Source: JBGPIK01 sp041484845
GTDB taxonomy: Bacteria; Desulfobacterota; Binatia; UBA9968
Direction: 5' to 3'
Length of the DNA stretch: 27,739 nt
Assembly (NCBI GenBank): GCA_041484845.1
Contig: JBGPIK010000038.1
Coordinates: forward strand, 1 to 27,739
Shown: positions 8,675 through 16,387 of the stretch, in pieces
How the letters are laid out: every line of letters starts with the position of its first letter
How positions within the stretch are numbered: the stretch's first letter is position 1
Program-made: the position numbers and the translations under genes
Notes under the pieces: generated by a model
Seen by the model: only the letters and a program-made list of their open reading frames with translations
What the model was told of the DNA's origin: nothing
The model's database searches: none

Positions 8675-9001
8675 TCAATGCCATATCGCTTTTGTGCCGG
8701 GTTCGAGCAACAGATCCACAACTCGTTCGATCTCCGCAACCTGTACGCCATCGGTCAAGTTTTGGATCGCCCGTTCTCTGAGCGAAAAACCATCGGCCAA
8801 CACTTGCGCATGGTCGCGAACGAGATTCGCGATCCTATCGTTGTACTTGGAACCTTGGCACGCGGGAAGCACGCCGTTCTGTATCAGCAGGACCGTGGTT
8901 TGATTTCCCCGGCCAGCGATTCCCTGAACTAACTCGGAAAAATAATTCGAGTCAGAACTGTCAAAGGGGTCGCGCGATTCAATGACCAGATATTTAGCCA
9001 T
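8675..9001 (-). CDS. DsrE/DsrF-like small sulfur-relay-type protein
   Basis: A 108-residue protein starting MAKYLVIESRDPFDSSDSNY, then FSELVQGIAGRGNQTTVLLI and QNGVLPACQG, with a single Cys48 at the position where DsrE/TusD-type proteins can carry an active thiol. DsrE-family proteins bind or relay persulfide sulfur or act as small multimeric sensors; the specific role here is unknown. The start is fixed by AGGAGGT 5 nt upstream. The frame ends TGA at 8675, just before the ribosome site of the broken DsrE-like gene, so both once formed an operon. Confidence 0.7.
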   Translation of the reverse strand: MAKYLVIESRDPFDSSDSNYFSELVQGIAGRGNQTTVLLIQNGVLPACQGSKYNDRIANLVRDHAQVLADGFSLRERAIQNLTDGVQVAEIERVVDLLLEPGTKAIWH

Positions 9002-9019
9002 TAGGCACCTCCTTTTATA

Positions 9020-9038
9020 GGGTTATAGCCTATAACCC
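9020..9038. promoter_or_regulatory. Perfect 19-bp palindrome in the 5' leader of the DsrE-like gene
   Basis: GGGTTATAGCCTATAACCC is symmetric around its central base and lies just upstream of the AGGAGGT ribosome site. It could be an operator for a dimeric regulator, or an mRNA hairpin that controls access to the ribosome site. The related half-sequence CCTATAGG also lies in the promoter -10 (9095-9102). Confidence 0.5.
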
Positions 9039-9094
9039 GAAACTGAGATTGGAAAACGAGAAGAGGAGAACTGACAAGCAGCAAATCTAAATCC

Positions 9095-9123
9095 CCTATA
9101 GGCAATTACACTATTCCTGTCAA
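9095..9123 (-). promoter_or_regulatory. Sigma70-type promoter for the DsrE-like gene
   Basis: On the minus strand a perfect TTGACA (9118-9123) is 17 nt from TATAGG (9095-9100, four of six matches). The transcript would begin near 9088, giving a leader of about 87 nt that contains the 19-bp palindrome. Confidence 0.55.
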
Positions 9124-9192
9124 GCAAAGAATCGGATCGGCATTTAACTCTCTCCGTTGACTCAACCATGAGATTCAACTAGGTTGCGCTTC

Positions 9193-10419
9193 ATGCGCGC
9201 CTTTGCTCTTCTCCGCATGTTCGGGCTTGGCGACGTCTCGCAGGATCGCGCTCGTTCCCTGAGTATCGTTTATGCGTCGAGCATGGCGCTCATGATGGGA
9301 GTCAATTTCATTCAACCGGCACTGCCGGCGCTCACGGGGCCGTTCGCCATCAGCGACTCGGCCCTGTCTTTGCTCATGACGGTTTTCACCGCGCCGGCGA
9401 TTGTGCTTTCGCCCATCTTCGGCGTCATCGCCGATCTTTATGGCCGGCGTCTGCTGCTTTCCGGAGGTCTGATTGTCTTTGGATTATTTGGCACGGCCAT
9501 GGCATTCGCGCCGACCTTCAGCTGGTTACTGATATTCCGCGCGCTGCAAGGCATCGGCTACAGCGCCGTCATTCCGCTCACCATCGTTTTGATCGGCGAT
9601 CTTTTGGAAGGCGACCAAGAAATCGGCGGTCAAGGATTGAAAGTATTTCTCGACCGCATCGGTTACATGATATTTCCGCCGCTCGGCGGATTGCTCGCCG
9701 CCATCGCTTGGTTTTGGCCATTTCTCCTTTATCTCCTGACGATTCCGGTGGGTTTCGCCGCATTGATTTGGATGCCGGAAACGAAAGCTAGGAGCAACGA
9801 AAAAACTCTCGTGTATCTTCGCGACATGCTGCGGCTGACGCGCCACCCGCGTCTAGTTATCGCCTTCTCCGCCGGGTTTCTGCGCTTTTTTCTCGACTAC
9901 GGCTTTCTCACTTATTTTCCGCTGTTTCTCGTGCGCAGTCATGGAATATCGACCGCCACGGCAGGCCTGCTCTATGTTTTTTTCTCCATCGGCGCGATGC
10001 TGACTTCGAGCCAAGCCGGACGCATCGCGGCGGGAAGAGATAAGGCTCATCTTCTGTTCATGGCTTTCGTTATCAGCGGCGCCGCGGTCGTCATCGTTCC
10101 GGTCGTCGCCGGCGTCTGGTGGGTCGGATGCGCGCTGTTTTTCTACGGTATGGCGAACGGCGTGATTTCACCGATGCAAAAAAGCCTATTGACTCAGAAT
10201 GCGCCCACCGAATTGCGCGGCGGCATTATCTCTTTCGACCGGCTCATTCAGCAAGTTTCTAAAACCACATCCACTTCGATTGTCGGTTTGCTGCTCGTTT
10301 CATCGAGTCTATCCACTGTGTTTTGGTTCTTGGGCGTTCTTTCTTTTCTTAGCGTCGGACTCATGGCCTGCCTGGTGCCGCGGCCGAGGCAACCGGTAGC
10401 GAGCGAGAGCGTTTCCTAG
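9193..10419 (+). CDS. Major facilitator superfamily (MFS) transporter
   Basis: A 408-residue protein with about twelve hydrophobic helices. The first pair is joined by the MFS loop GVIADLYGRRLLLSGG (motif A, G-x-x-x-D-x-x-G-R-R). A central cytoplasmic loop near ETKARSNEKTLVYLRDMLRL separates the two six-helix halves. It resembles drug/proton antiporter-type exporters, but the substrate is unknown. The start is uncertain: ATG 9193 is chosen, with TTG 9184 as an alternative, and neither has a strong ribosome site. It is divergent from the DsrE-like gene and convergent with the CDF gene. Confidence 0.8.
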   Translation: MRAFALLRMFGLGDVSQDRARSLSIVYASSMALMMGVNFIQPALPALTGPFAISDSALSLLMTVFTAPAIVLSPIFGVIADLYGRRLLLSGGLIVFGLFGTAMAFAPTFSWLLIFRALQGIGYSAVIPLTIVLIGDLLEGDQEIGGQGLKVFLDRIGYMIFPPLGGLLAAIAWFWPFLLYLLTIPVGFAALIWMPETKARSNEKTLVYLRDMLRLTRHPRLVIAFSAGFLRFFLDYGFLTYFPLFLVRSHGISTATAGLLYVFFSIGAMLTSSQAGRIAAGRDKAHLLFMAFVISGAAVVIVPVVAGVWWVGCALFFYGMANGVISPMQKSLLTQNAPTELRGGIISFDRLIQQVSKTTSTSIVGLLLVSSSLSTVFWFLGVLSFLSVGLMACLVPRPRQPVASESVS

Positions 10420-10468
10420 CTTGATGCCCCCCGGGTGTGGTGTTTCCGGAGTCCGTTGAATAAGTAAT

Positions 10469-10534
10469 GTCATTCTGAGCCGAAGGCGAAGAATCTCGAA
10501 ATGCTGTTAGATCCTTAACTTCGTTCAGGATGAC
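10469..10534. repeat. Short intergenic repeat with inverted ends (GTCATTCTGAG... / ...CAGGATGAC)
   Basis: The left end GTCATTCTGAGCCGAAGG and right end TTCGTTCAGGATGAC are imperfect inverted repeats enclosing GCGAAGAATCTCG. This matches a repeat family seen between genes in many environmental bacteria. It lies between the convergent MFS and CDF genes and may serve as a transcript-end hairpin. Confidence 0.6.
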
Positions 10535-10603
10535 CCTTTTGAAACTTGAAAATAACTCATGAAAGGGTGACAGATCTATTAAACGAACTTCAGTTCCAAG
10601 ACC

Positions 10604-11476
10604 CTAGAATGCTTTAAATTCATTTTCCTCCCGGCTCTCCGTCTCCAATTGGATCGTGACGTGCTCGATATTGAAGCGCTCTTTGAGCGTGTCTTCGATG
10701 CCGTTGAGCACGGCGTGAAAATCGCCAGCTTCGTCGACGACAGCGTGGGCGCTCAAAGTGAAAATGTCCGATGTCACCGCCCAAATATGAAGATCGTGCA
10801 CTTTGCTGACGCCGGCCACGGCTTCTATAGTCTGGCGCACCTCTTCAAGCTCGATCCCCTTGGGCACGGCCTGCATCAAGACCGTGAGAGAATCTTTGAC
10901 CAGGCTCCACGACGAATAGAGAATCAGGCCACCGATGAAAATACTGATCAGTGGGTCGGCCAAATACCATTCCGTGGCCAGCATGATGAGCCCTGCCGCA
11001 ATCGCTCCCACCGATCCTATGGCATCGCACACAACGTGCACGAAAGCGCCGCGCAAATTCAAATTGTGATGATGGGCGCCATAGAGAATCGCGCCTGAGG
11101 CGACATTGATGACCAGGCCGAGCACGGCCACGATCACCATTCCTTCACTGTCAACGTGGGGCGGATGGAAGAGCCGGCTGTAGGCGGCCGCAAGAATGAC
11201 GCCGACGATCAGCCACAATGTCAACCCATTAAAAAGCGCGGCGAGGATTTCCACACGATGAAAGCCGTAAGTGCTATTGAGCGTCGCGGGGCGCCGGGCC
11301 ATACGAAAGGCGAACAGGCTCAACGCCATGGCCGCCACGTCAGTGACCATGTGACCCGCATCGGAGAGAAGTGCCAAGCTATTGGTGAGAAAACCGGCGA
11401 TCAGCTCGGCAAAGAAATAGACGGCGGTGACTGCCAGTGCCCATTTGAGGCGACGTGTTTCGGTATGTCGTTCCAC
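10604..11476 (-). CDS. Cation diffusion facilitator (CzcD/ZitB-type zinc/cobalt exporter)
   Basis: A 290-residue protein with six predicted membrane helices. The paired metal-site motifs are HMVTD (His42, Asp46) in helix 2 and HVVCD (His147, Asp151) in helix 5. The YGFHRVEILAALFNG segment is typical of the CzcD/ZnT-like branch, and a histidine-bearing loop (GAHHHNLN, about 133-140) lies between helices 4 and 5. The C-terminal cytoplasmic domain (HDLHIWAVTSDIFTLSAH) is present. It likely exports Zn2+ or similar divalent metal in exchange for protons. The start is GTG at 11476, with AGGA 7 nt upstream. Confidence 0.88.
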   Translation of the reverse strand: MERHTETRRLKWALAVTAVYFFAELIAGFLTNSLALLSDAGHMVTDVAAMALSLFAFRMARRPATLNSTYGFHRVEILAALFNGLTLWLIVGVILAAAYSRLFHPPHVDSEGMVIVAVLGLVINVASGAILYGAHHHNLNLRGAFVHVVCDAIGSVGAIAAGLIMLATEWYLADPLISIFIGGLILYSSWSLVKDSLTVLMQAVPKGIELEEVRQTIEAVAGVSKVHDLHIWAVTSDIFTLSAHAVVDEAGDFHAVLNGIEDTLKERFNIEHVTIQLETESREENEFKAF

Positions 11477-11564
11477 GCGAGGTTCCTAAAGGGATTAAAA
11501 TTATTCTTAGCGCAAAGTTCACTCAAAAGGGAACGGTTCACACCCTTGAACTTGAGAGCACCAA

Positions 11565-12779
11565 TTACTTCTGGGGCACCGGAGCGGCGGACGGGTTCTT
11601 CAATAACACAAAATAGAGCTTGCCCGGTCTATTCATATAACCGGCCGCAGCGCCGGCGTCGGTCCCGGTGCCAAAATAAAGATCGGCGCGCTGTGCTCCC
11701 CGTATCGCTCCGCCGCTATCCTGATTAAAAACGAATCGAGAAAAAGGCTGCCAACCATTCAACTGCCCGGCGCCATCGACGATCGGCATTTCCGCAGTCG
11801 CAAAAGCCAAAGCGCCTTTGGGAAAGAGTCGCGCATCGGTTGCGATGGATCTGCCCGGCGTCAGTGGAACCTCAAGACTTCCCAGCGGACCCTCTTCCAG
11901 TAAGCGAAAGAAAATATAGCTTTCGTTATATGCCATGATGTCATTTTGCTCCTCCGGGTGCTCCGCGAAATAGCGCCGTAGCCGCTGCATCGACATTTCC
12001 TCTTGCGGCACTTTGCCGCTGTCGATCAGCAACCGCCCAATACTTCGGTACGGTCTCCCGTTCGCCGCTGCATAGCCGACGTGCAGGCGACGGCCGTCGG
12101 GCAATTGCAAAACGCCCGATCCCTGAATGTGCAGGAAGAAAAGATCGACGGGATTTTCGACCCAGGCGATTTCATAGCCTCGGCCGCGCAGTATTCCCTG
12201 TTGGTCAATCTCGCGCCGTGAATAGTAAGGAATGAATTTTTCTGCTTCGAGTCGCCCGAATACCTTCTCGGCACTCATTGCCGGCGTCAGTTTCACCTGC
12301 TCCGCTATGATCATATCGGCCGGCTTGCCATAAATCGGGTAGGCGTATTCCGCGGTCGGAACCAGACTCGCTTTGACCACCGGCTGGTAATAACCGGTAA
12401 ACAAAATCGTCTCCGTTGCGGGATCACTCGATGAGGGAATCAGATCAAAGCGCGCATGGAGCTCTTTTAACCAGCATGCGCGGCAATCCCATCGGTCGAG
12501 CAGTCGTTCAAAGGCCGCAACCGAGTCCAAGACTTCCTTGGCTGTTAAGCGTCTCGGCTGCTCGCCGACGATGCGCTCCGGTGGCAGCTTCTCCAGATAA
12601 GTGATGCTCTGCCGGAGCGCGCCACGAAGCGACTCCCGGTCGAGATCATCCGTGATGGCCGGCGCCGCGGAGGTTATGGACTGGCCCTGAGCAAGACATT
12701 CAGCCGCGAGCAGCCAGGCAAATACAACCAGTGGCAAAAGTGCAAATCCGACGCTATATGGCTTGATTCGATACGTCAC
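11565..12779 (-). CDS. mltA: Membrane-bound lytic murein transglycosylase A
   Basis: The MltA domain is clear: FTGYYQPVVKASLVPTAEYAYPIYG, then FIPYYSRREID, VENPVDLFFLHIQGSGVL, NGRPYRSIG and a C-terminal 3D-type domain, FNQDSGGAIRGAQRADLYFGTG. The last motif holds the conserved Asp residues used for catalysis. The enzyme cleaves peptidoglycan glycan strands to 1,6-anhydro ends in the periplasm. A hydrophobic N-terminus (about residues 8-27) ends LLAAEC, an imperfect lipobox, so secretion is clear but lipidation is not. The start is uncertain: GTG 12779 is chosen, with GTG 12794 or TTG 12809 possible. The TTG would overlap the divergent gene. Confidence 0.87.
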   Translation of the reverse strand: MTYRIKPYSVGFALLPLVVFAWLLAAECLAQGQSITSAAPAITDDLDRESLRGALRQSITYLEKLPPERIVGEQPRRLTAKEVLDSVAAFERLLDRWDCRACWLKELHARFDLIPSSSDPATETILFTGYYQPVVKASLVPTAEYAYPIYGKPADMIIAEQVKLTPAMSAEKVFGRLEAEKFIPYYSRREIDQQGILRGRGYEIAWVENPVDLFFLHIQGSGVLQLPDGRRLHVGYAAANGRPYRSIGRLLIDSGKVPQEEMSMQRLRRYFAEHPEEQNDIMAYNESYIFFRLLEEGPLGSLEVPLTPGRSIATDARLFPKGALAFATAEMPIVDGAGQLNGWQPFSRFVFNQDSGGAIRGAQRADLYFGTGTDAGAAAGYMNRPGKLYFVLLKNPSAAPVPQK

Positions 12780-12799
12780 TTGGACCAAAATCACAGACG

Positions 12800-13168
12800 T
12801 TGAATTCAAACGAAATCAAAAAACAGGTCGCTCGCGTCCTCGACAAACTGCCCAAACAGTTTCGCCAGCATCTATCCAACATTGAAATCGTGGTTGAAGA
12901 GAGACCGGGAAAAGAGTTGCTCCTCGCTGAGGGGCTCGACCCCCGCCACGACACGCTTTACGGCCTTTACCAGGGCGTACCTCTTCCCGATCGATCAGAA
13001 TTCTTCCCTCCGATCCTACCCGACAAAATCACAATTTTCTCGGAGCCCTTGCTGCGCGACTTTGCCGATCCTGAGGAATTGCACGAGCAAATTCGCCTTA
13101 CCGTGCTGCACGAGATCGCACACTACTTCGGCATGGACGAAGACGACATCGACAAGCTGGGATACTAG
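12800..13168 (+). CDS. Short zincin-like metallopeptidase (PF06262-type)
   Basis: A 122-residue protein containing LSNIEIVVEERPG, then LYGLYQGVPLPDRS, ITIFSEPLLRDF and the zinc site TVLHEIAHYFGMDEDDID (HEXXH at 104-108, with downstream acidic residues as a third-ligand region). This is the layout of the small 'possible zinc metallopeptidase' family, whose role is not established. There is no ATG before the domain; TTG 12800 is the only sensible start. That places its 5' end almost on top of the mltA start, in a head-to-head pair. Confidence 0.82.
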   Translation: MNSNEIKKQVARVLDKLPKQFRQHLSNIEIVVEERPGKELLLAEGLDPRHDTLYGLYQGVPLPDRSEFFPPILPDKITIFSEPLLRDFADPEELHEQIRLTVLHEIAHYFGMDEDDIDKLGY

Positions 13169-13174
13169 CATAGC

Positions 13175-13278
13175 AGTACTGAGTCATGAGTGCTGAGGAC
13201 TGAGTGCCAGGAATAATTCCCGCTTCAATCATCGCTCACCATTTGTTACTCAATCCTCAGTCCTCGTTACTCAGCACT
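13175..13278. repeat. 31-bp imperfect inverted repeat between convergent genes
   Basis: The left arm (13175-13205: AGTACTGAGTCATGAG, TGCTGAGGACTGAGT) and right arm (13248-13278) match as inverted repeats at about 26 of 31 positions, separated by 42 nt. The CTGAGT/GACTGAG units are themselves repetitive. It fills the space between the metallopeptidase and second ornithine-cyclodeaminase-like genes, so a bidirectional terminator or a small mobile repeat is likely. Confidence 0.6.
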
Positions 13279-13281
13279 ATC

Positions 13282-14370
13282 CTAGTCTCTGATGTCCTGT
13301 AGGAACCACTCCGTGGGCAATTCTCGCCCCACCTTATTCTGTTTCGCCAACTCGACGATTTTTCCGGCGCAGGCGGCGAACTGAAGTCCTTGTGTTCCGG
13401 CATTGATAAAGAACGTCACCTGCTTGTTATTCGTCCGTCCGGGAACTTTGCCCGCTCTCACATCCATGAAGTACTTGAAGTAATTGCCCCGATAATTGTC
13501 CACCACCGGATTCGGAATCCGGCTTCGCTCTTCCGGCTGGCCCGCGATATAACCCACATTGCCGTGCAGTCGAACCATACCCTCGTCCATGGCTTCGATC
13601 GTGTTCTTGCCCAATTTTACGGAAAGGTCGCATTTCTTAATAACCTGGGGGCCGATCTCGCAAGAGCGAACGCAAGTGATATGGGCTCCTTCTTTTAGCC
13701 ATGCCGGCTCATCAAACACCGTCAGCGTCGAATCCGTGCAGGTCGCGACTATATCCGCATCGCGCACGACCTTTTCCGGCGTGTCGACGGCGACAACTTC
13801 AATATCTAATTTGCCGGTCATTTCCCTGGCAAACTTCTCACGGTTCACCTTGGTCGGGCTGTAAACTCTCACGCGGCGCAGTTTTCGCACTTCGTAGAAT
13901 GCTTCCAAATAACTGCGCGCCATGCCGCCGGAGCCAAAGATGCCGACATCGCACGCGCCTTCGCGCGCCAGATATTTCACTCCCAAGCCTGCGCAACCGC
14001 CAACGCGCATATGCTGGATCAGACCGTCGTTGATGATGGCTAGCGGTTCACCGTTGCGCACGCTAAACACCATCACCAATCCGCACCAGGTGCCCGGCTG
14101 CACGCAATACTTTTCTTCCGTCTCGCCGTTGGGCCAATAAACGACATCGGATTTCATGCGAATAGCGAAAACGCCGATCTTGCGGCTCGCGCCCTCCATC
14201 GTGCCCCAGCGGTAATAGCCGTCGGGCCGGTCGCACGGCATCCAGAGATCGACTCGCGGGCGATAGACCGCATCGCCCTTGAGCAGATCGTCATAACCGA
14301 CTTCTAACGCTTCGAGACAGTCTTTCATGGTGAAAAGCTTTTCCACTTCCTGATTGTTGATTAGCAGCAT
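13282..14370 (-). CDS. Ornithine cyclodeaminase / mu-crystallin family protein (second paralogue)
   Basis: A 362-residue protein with an AGGAGGT site 4 nt before its ATG. The nucleotide-binding loop is VGIFGSGGMARSYLEAF (about 142-158). The family segment IQHMRVGGCAGLGVKYLARE precedes it, and VGRELPTEWFLQDIRD forms the C-terminus. It shares layout and ends with the protein at 540-1616 but is clearly diverged from it. The likely role is an NAD(P)-dependent imine, amino-acid or cyclodeaminase reaction in the cytoplasm; the substrate is unknown. It marks the left border of the defence cluster. Confidence 0.87.
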   Translation of the reverse strand: MLLINNQEVEKLFTMKDCLEALEVGYDDLLKGDAVYRPRVDLWMPCDRPDGYYRWGTMEGASRKIGVFAIRMKSDVVYWPNGETEEKYCVQPGTWCGLVMVFSVRNGEPLAIINDGLIQHMRVGGCAGLGVKYLAREGACDVGIFGSGGMARSYLEAFYEVRKLRRVRVYSPTKVNREKFAREMTGKLDIEVVAVDTPEKVVRDADIVATCTDSTLTVFDEPAWLKEGAHITCVRSCEIGPQVIKKCDLSVKLGKNTIEAMDEGMVRLHGNVGYIAGQPEERSRIPNPVVDNYRGNYFKYFMDVRAGKVPGRTNNKQVTFFINAGTQGLQFAACAGKIVELAKQNKVGRELPTEWFLQDIRD

Positions 14371-14490
14371 GGGTACCTCCTACGATTCGATTACAACAAT
14401 ACGAATAGTTTTGAAAGCGACAACGGCGCACGCACAGGTGCGCGATTCGCGCAATTGATATAAAACCCGTAATTGGCTACCCTGAGCGAT

Positions 14491-15020
14491 ATGAAAATTC
14501 CGCGGCATATTGTCTGGTCAACCGAACAAAGGCGGAAGACATCGATCTCAACGAGCCCGAAAACAGACGGTGGTGGATCAAACAAGTCTTAATGAACGGC
14601 CGAATCGAAGACATCCTTTCGCTCGATCTGGACGAGGTAGAAAGAACCCTCCCGGACCTCTATCTCCCGAGACCGATTAAAAAGCTTTGGAGCGACTACT
14701 TTGCTAAGCGGAGATCTTCTAACGACAGTGTGAATCGTTGCAATTCGGCCAGTTTCCCGGTGTTTATCAACGGTGCGACATCCGCCAATCCATCCGGTTT
14801 TGACGAATCGACAGCTCCTTCCGATAATCTCGCAAGTATTCAGAGAAACTGGATACGCGTCAGTCCCTCCGACGTAAAGGATCGCACCAATCCCTCCGCT
14901 GAACCTGAAGACACGCGTGTACTTGGGGAAATCCGAATCGATCCCGAACCCGCCACCAAATCGCCGATCAAGCAGAAGGATCACGAAACAAACGCCGCTC
15001 ACAGTAAACAATCCTCATGA
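14491..15020 (+). pseudogene. Frameshifted small gene resembling AbiEii-neighbour proteins
   Basis: ATG 14491 begins MKIPRHIVWST in one frame. After roughly codon 11 the related sequence continues in another frame as KAEDIDLNEPENRRWWIKQV then LMNGRIEDILSLDLDEVERT and LPRPIKKLWSDYFAKRR (to about 14714). A single-base indel near 14520-14535 therefore splits what looks like one 75-residue protein. From memory, small proteins of this type are found beside AbiEii-like nucleotidyltransferase toxins; none is present here. The frame stays open to 15020 but the tail (Ser/Pro/Asn-rich) looks non-coding. It may be the remnant of a lost toxin-antitoxin or abortive-infection locus. A sequencing error is also possible. 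Confidence 0.5.
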
Positions 15021-15296
15021 CAGCGGCAAGATACTTCGCATATACAGCATTTAGTGCCTACGTCGCTTTCGGGCCTGGAGTTTACATCAGTGGGAAAACC
15101 CAGGTCAGCGGAATCGGTTACGTCCGCTACGAACATTTTCCTCCGAACCAATCGAAACCAGCCTACCATTTGTTTCGGCTGTCGACAGAGATAGATAGCG
15201 GCTCCACCGCCGCCTTCCTCCTCCTAACCAACTCGTTATAACAGTAGTCCACCGATCGTTTTGATCGCAGCTGGTTATCTATGGCAATGATTTCTC
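14715..15296. other. About 580 nt without a recognisable gene
   Basis: Open frames exist on both strands (for example 14589-15011 minus and 15017-15241 plus) but none has a ribosome site with recognisable protein sequence. It probably holds decayed DNA between the broken small gene and the CBASS-type operon. Confidence 0.4.
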
Positions 15297-15325
15297 TTGA
15301 CAACTATTTGTTAGCTAGCTAAGCT
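15297..15325 (+). promoter_or_regulatory. Promoter of the XRE regulator gene
   Basis: A perfect TTGACA (15297-15302), a 17-nt spacer and TAAGCT (15320-15325, three of six matches). The expected start of transcription falls at or next to the GTG start codon (15332), so the mRNA may be leaderless. The -10 box lies inside operator copy 1. Confidence 0.5.
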
Positions 15326-15339
15326 TACAGTGTGGACAT
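15320..15339 (+). promoter_or_regulatory. Operator copy 1 (over the -10 box and start codon of the XRE gene)
   Basis: AAGCTTACAGTGTGGACAT (15321-15339, plus one shared T at 15320) recurs in inverted orientation at 16393-16412 with one mismatch. It contains the palindrome TAAGCTTA. Its position would block RNA polymerase at the regulator's own promoter, so autorepression is likely. Confidence 0.65.
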
Positions 15340-15682
15340 AACATTCGGTCAGTTCATTCGGAAGCGAAGAGAAGAAATAGATTTATCATTGCGGGAATTA
15401 GCGAAGAAAGTTGATTGTTCGGCCGCTTTTCTGTCGGATATTGAATTGGGACGACGGTTTCCGTCGGAGCAGGTCTTAAAAGCGATTGCCAGAGTTCTCG
15501 ACGTGTCGACTGAAACGTTAAAAGAATATGATCGAAGAGCGCCAGTAGAAGACATAAAGCGTCTTGCAGAAACGCACCCCCAATATGGGCTTGCGCTTAG
15601 AAGCCTAGTCGACAAAAAAATAAGTCCCGAAGAACTGATACAATTCTTCGAAAAAGCTTCGGCACGCAAAGGTAAGAAATGA
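15332..15682 (+). CDS. XRE-family helix-turn-helix regulator (CapH-like)
   Basis: A 116-residue protein. An N-terminal XRE DNA-binding domain (about 5-62: FIRKRREEIDLSLRELAKKV, then CSAAFLSDIELGRRFPS, LKAIARVLDV) is followed by a helical tail of about 50 residues. The start is GTG 15332; no other start codon fits and there is no ribosome site, which agrees with a leaderless transcript. Its stop overlaps the next gene by ATGA. An XRE repressor paired with an ImmA/IrrE-type peptidase in front of a CD-NTase operon is the CapH-CapP arrangement described for CBASS. In that arrangement the peptidase cleaves the repressor after DNA damage. The two inverted operator copies support repression of both promoters. 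The assignment to this regulatory pair is by context. Confidence 0.82.
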   Translation: MDITFGQFIRKRREEIDLSLRELAKKVDCSAAFLSDIELGRRFPSEQVLKAIARVLDVSTETLKEYDRRAPVEDIKRLAETHPQYGLALRSLVDKKISPEELIQFFEKASARKGKK

Positions 15683-16377
15683 AAACGCTTCGCAGAAATA
15701 CCGGACCATTTGCAGAGAGGCCTTACTATGAGTTGGAGGATGTAGAGGGAATCTGCACCGATGAACTTCGAGGACTCAATTTGTATCCGAGCAATCCCGA
15801 ACGAATTCGGATAGATCGATTCCTTGAGAAACGTTTTGGCATCACCCCTCAATACGAGGATCTACCGGAAAACGTTTTGGGTTATACGAAGTTCGGTCCG
15901 AAAGGTGTTGAAGGTATCGTCGTAGCTAGAAGCCTCAGCGAAGACGGATCCAAAACTGCGGAGCGGCGAATCAACTCGACTCTCGCTCACGAGGCAGGAC
16001 ATGCTCTTTTGCATGCTCACCTTTTTGTATTCGACGCGAAACCTACGTCCCTTTTTGGCGATACTGCTCAAGATAAGCGGCAGATACTTTGTCGTGATGT
16101 GGCAGGGGTTAGCCCTACCAAACACACCTATGCTGGCCAATGGTGGGAATTTCAGGCCAATCAAAGTATCGGCGCTTTGCTGTTACCGGGGCGTCTGCTG
16201 GATCAGGTCCTAACTCCCTACTTAACTACGAAGGGATCGCTGAATGTCAGAACGATAGACCCTTCTCGCAGAGATGAAGCTACCGCGAAAGTAGCTGACA
16301 TATTTGAAGTAAATCCAATAGTTGTTCAGATCCGACTTGAACAGAGGTACCCGCAAGGTAGCCAACTCGGGCTGTAA
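15679..16377 (+). CDS. ImmA/IrrE-family metallopeptidase (CapP-like)
   Basis: A 232-residue protein with the zinc motif LAHEAGHALLHAHLF (HEXXH at 104-108). Downstream, WWEFQANQSIGALLLPGRLL (about 155-172) supplies the third-ligand glutamate region and the 'ExxAN' signature of COG2856/ImmA-IrrE peptidases. The N-terminal region (RIRIDRFLEKRFGITPQYED) is typical of the family. The predicted job is to cleave the co-encoded XRE repressor on a stress signal and so release the defence operon. In described CapP proteins the trigger is single-stranded DNA; that is family knowledge, not visible here. It overlaps the XRE gene by 4 nt, so translation is coupled. Confidence 0.85.
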   Translation: MKTLRRNTGPFAERPYYELEDVEGICTDELRGLNLYPSNPERIRIDRFLEKRFGITPQYEDLPENVLGYTKFGPKGVEGIVVARSLSEDGSKTAERRINSTLAHEAGHALLHAHLFVFDAKPTSLFGDTAQDKRQILCRDVAGVSPTKHTYAGQWWEFQANQSIGALLLPGRLLDQVLTPYLTTKGSLNVRTIDPSRRDEATAKVADIFEVNPIVVQIRLEQRYPQGSQLGL

Positions 16378-16387
16378 ATTTTTTTGT

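Noticed and set aside
14589..15011. 140-codon minus-strand frame antisense to the frameshifted gene
   Set aside because: No ribosome site and no recognised family; the plus-strand remnant explains part of the region better.
15679..16377. ImmA/IrrE peptidase as part of a simple XRE-COG2856 prophage switch
   Set aside because: No integrase or phage structural gene is present, and the matching operator precedes the CD-NTase operon, so a defence role fits better.
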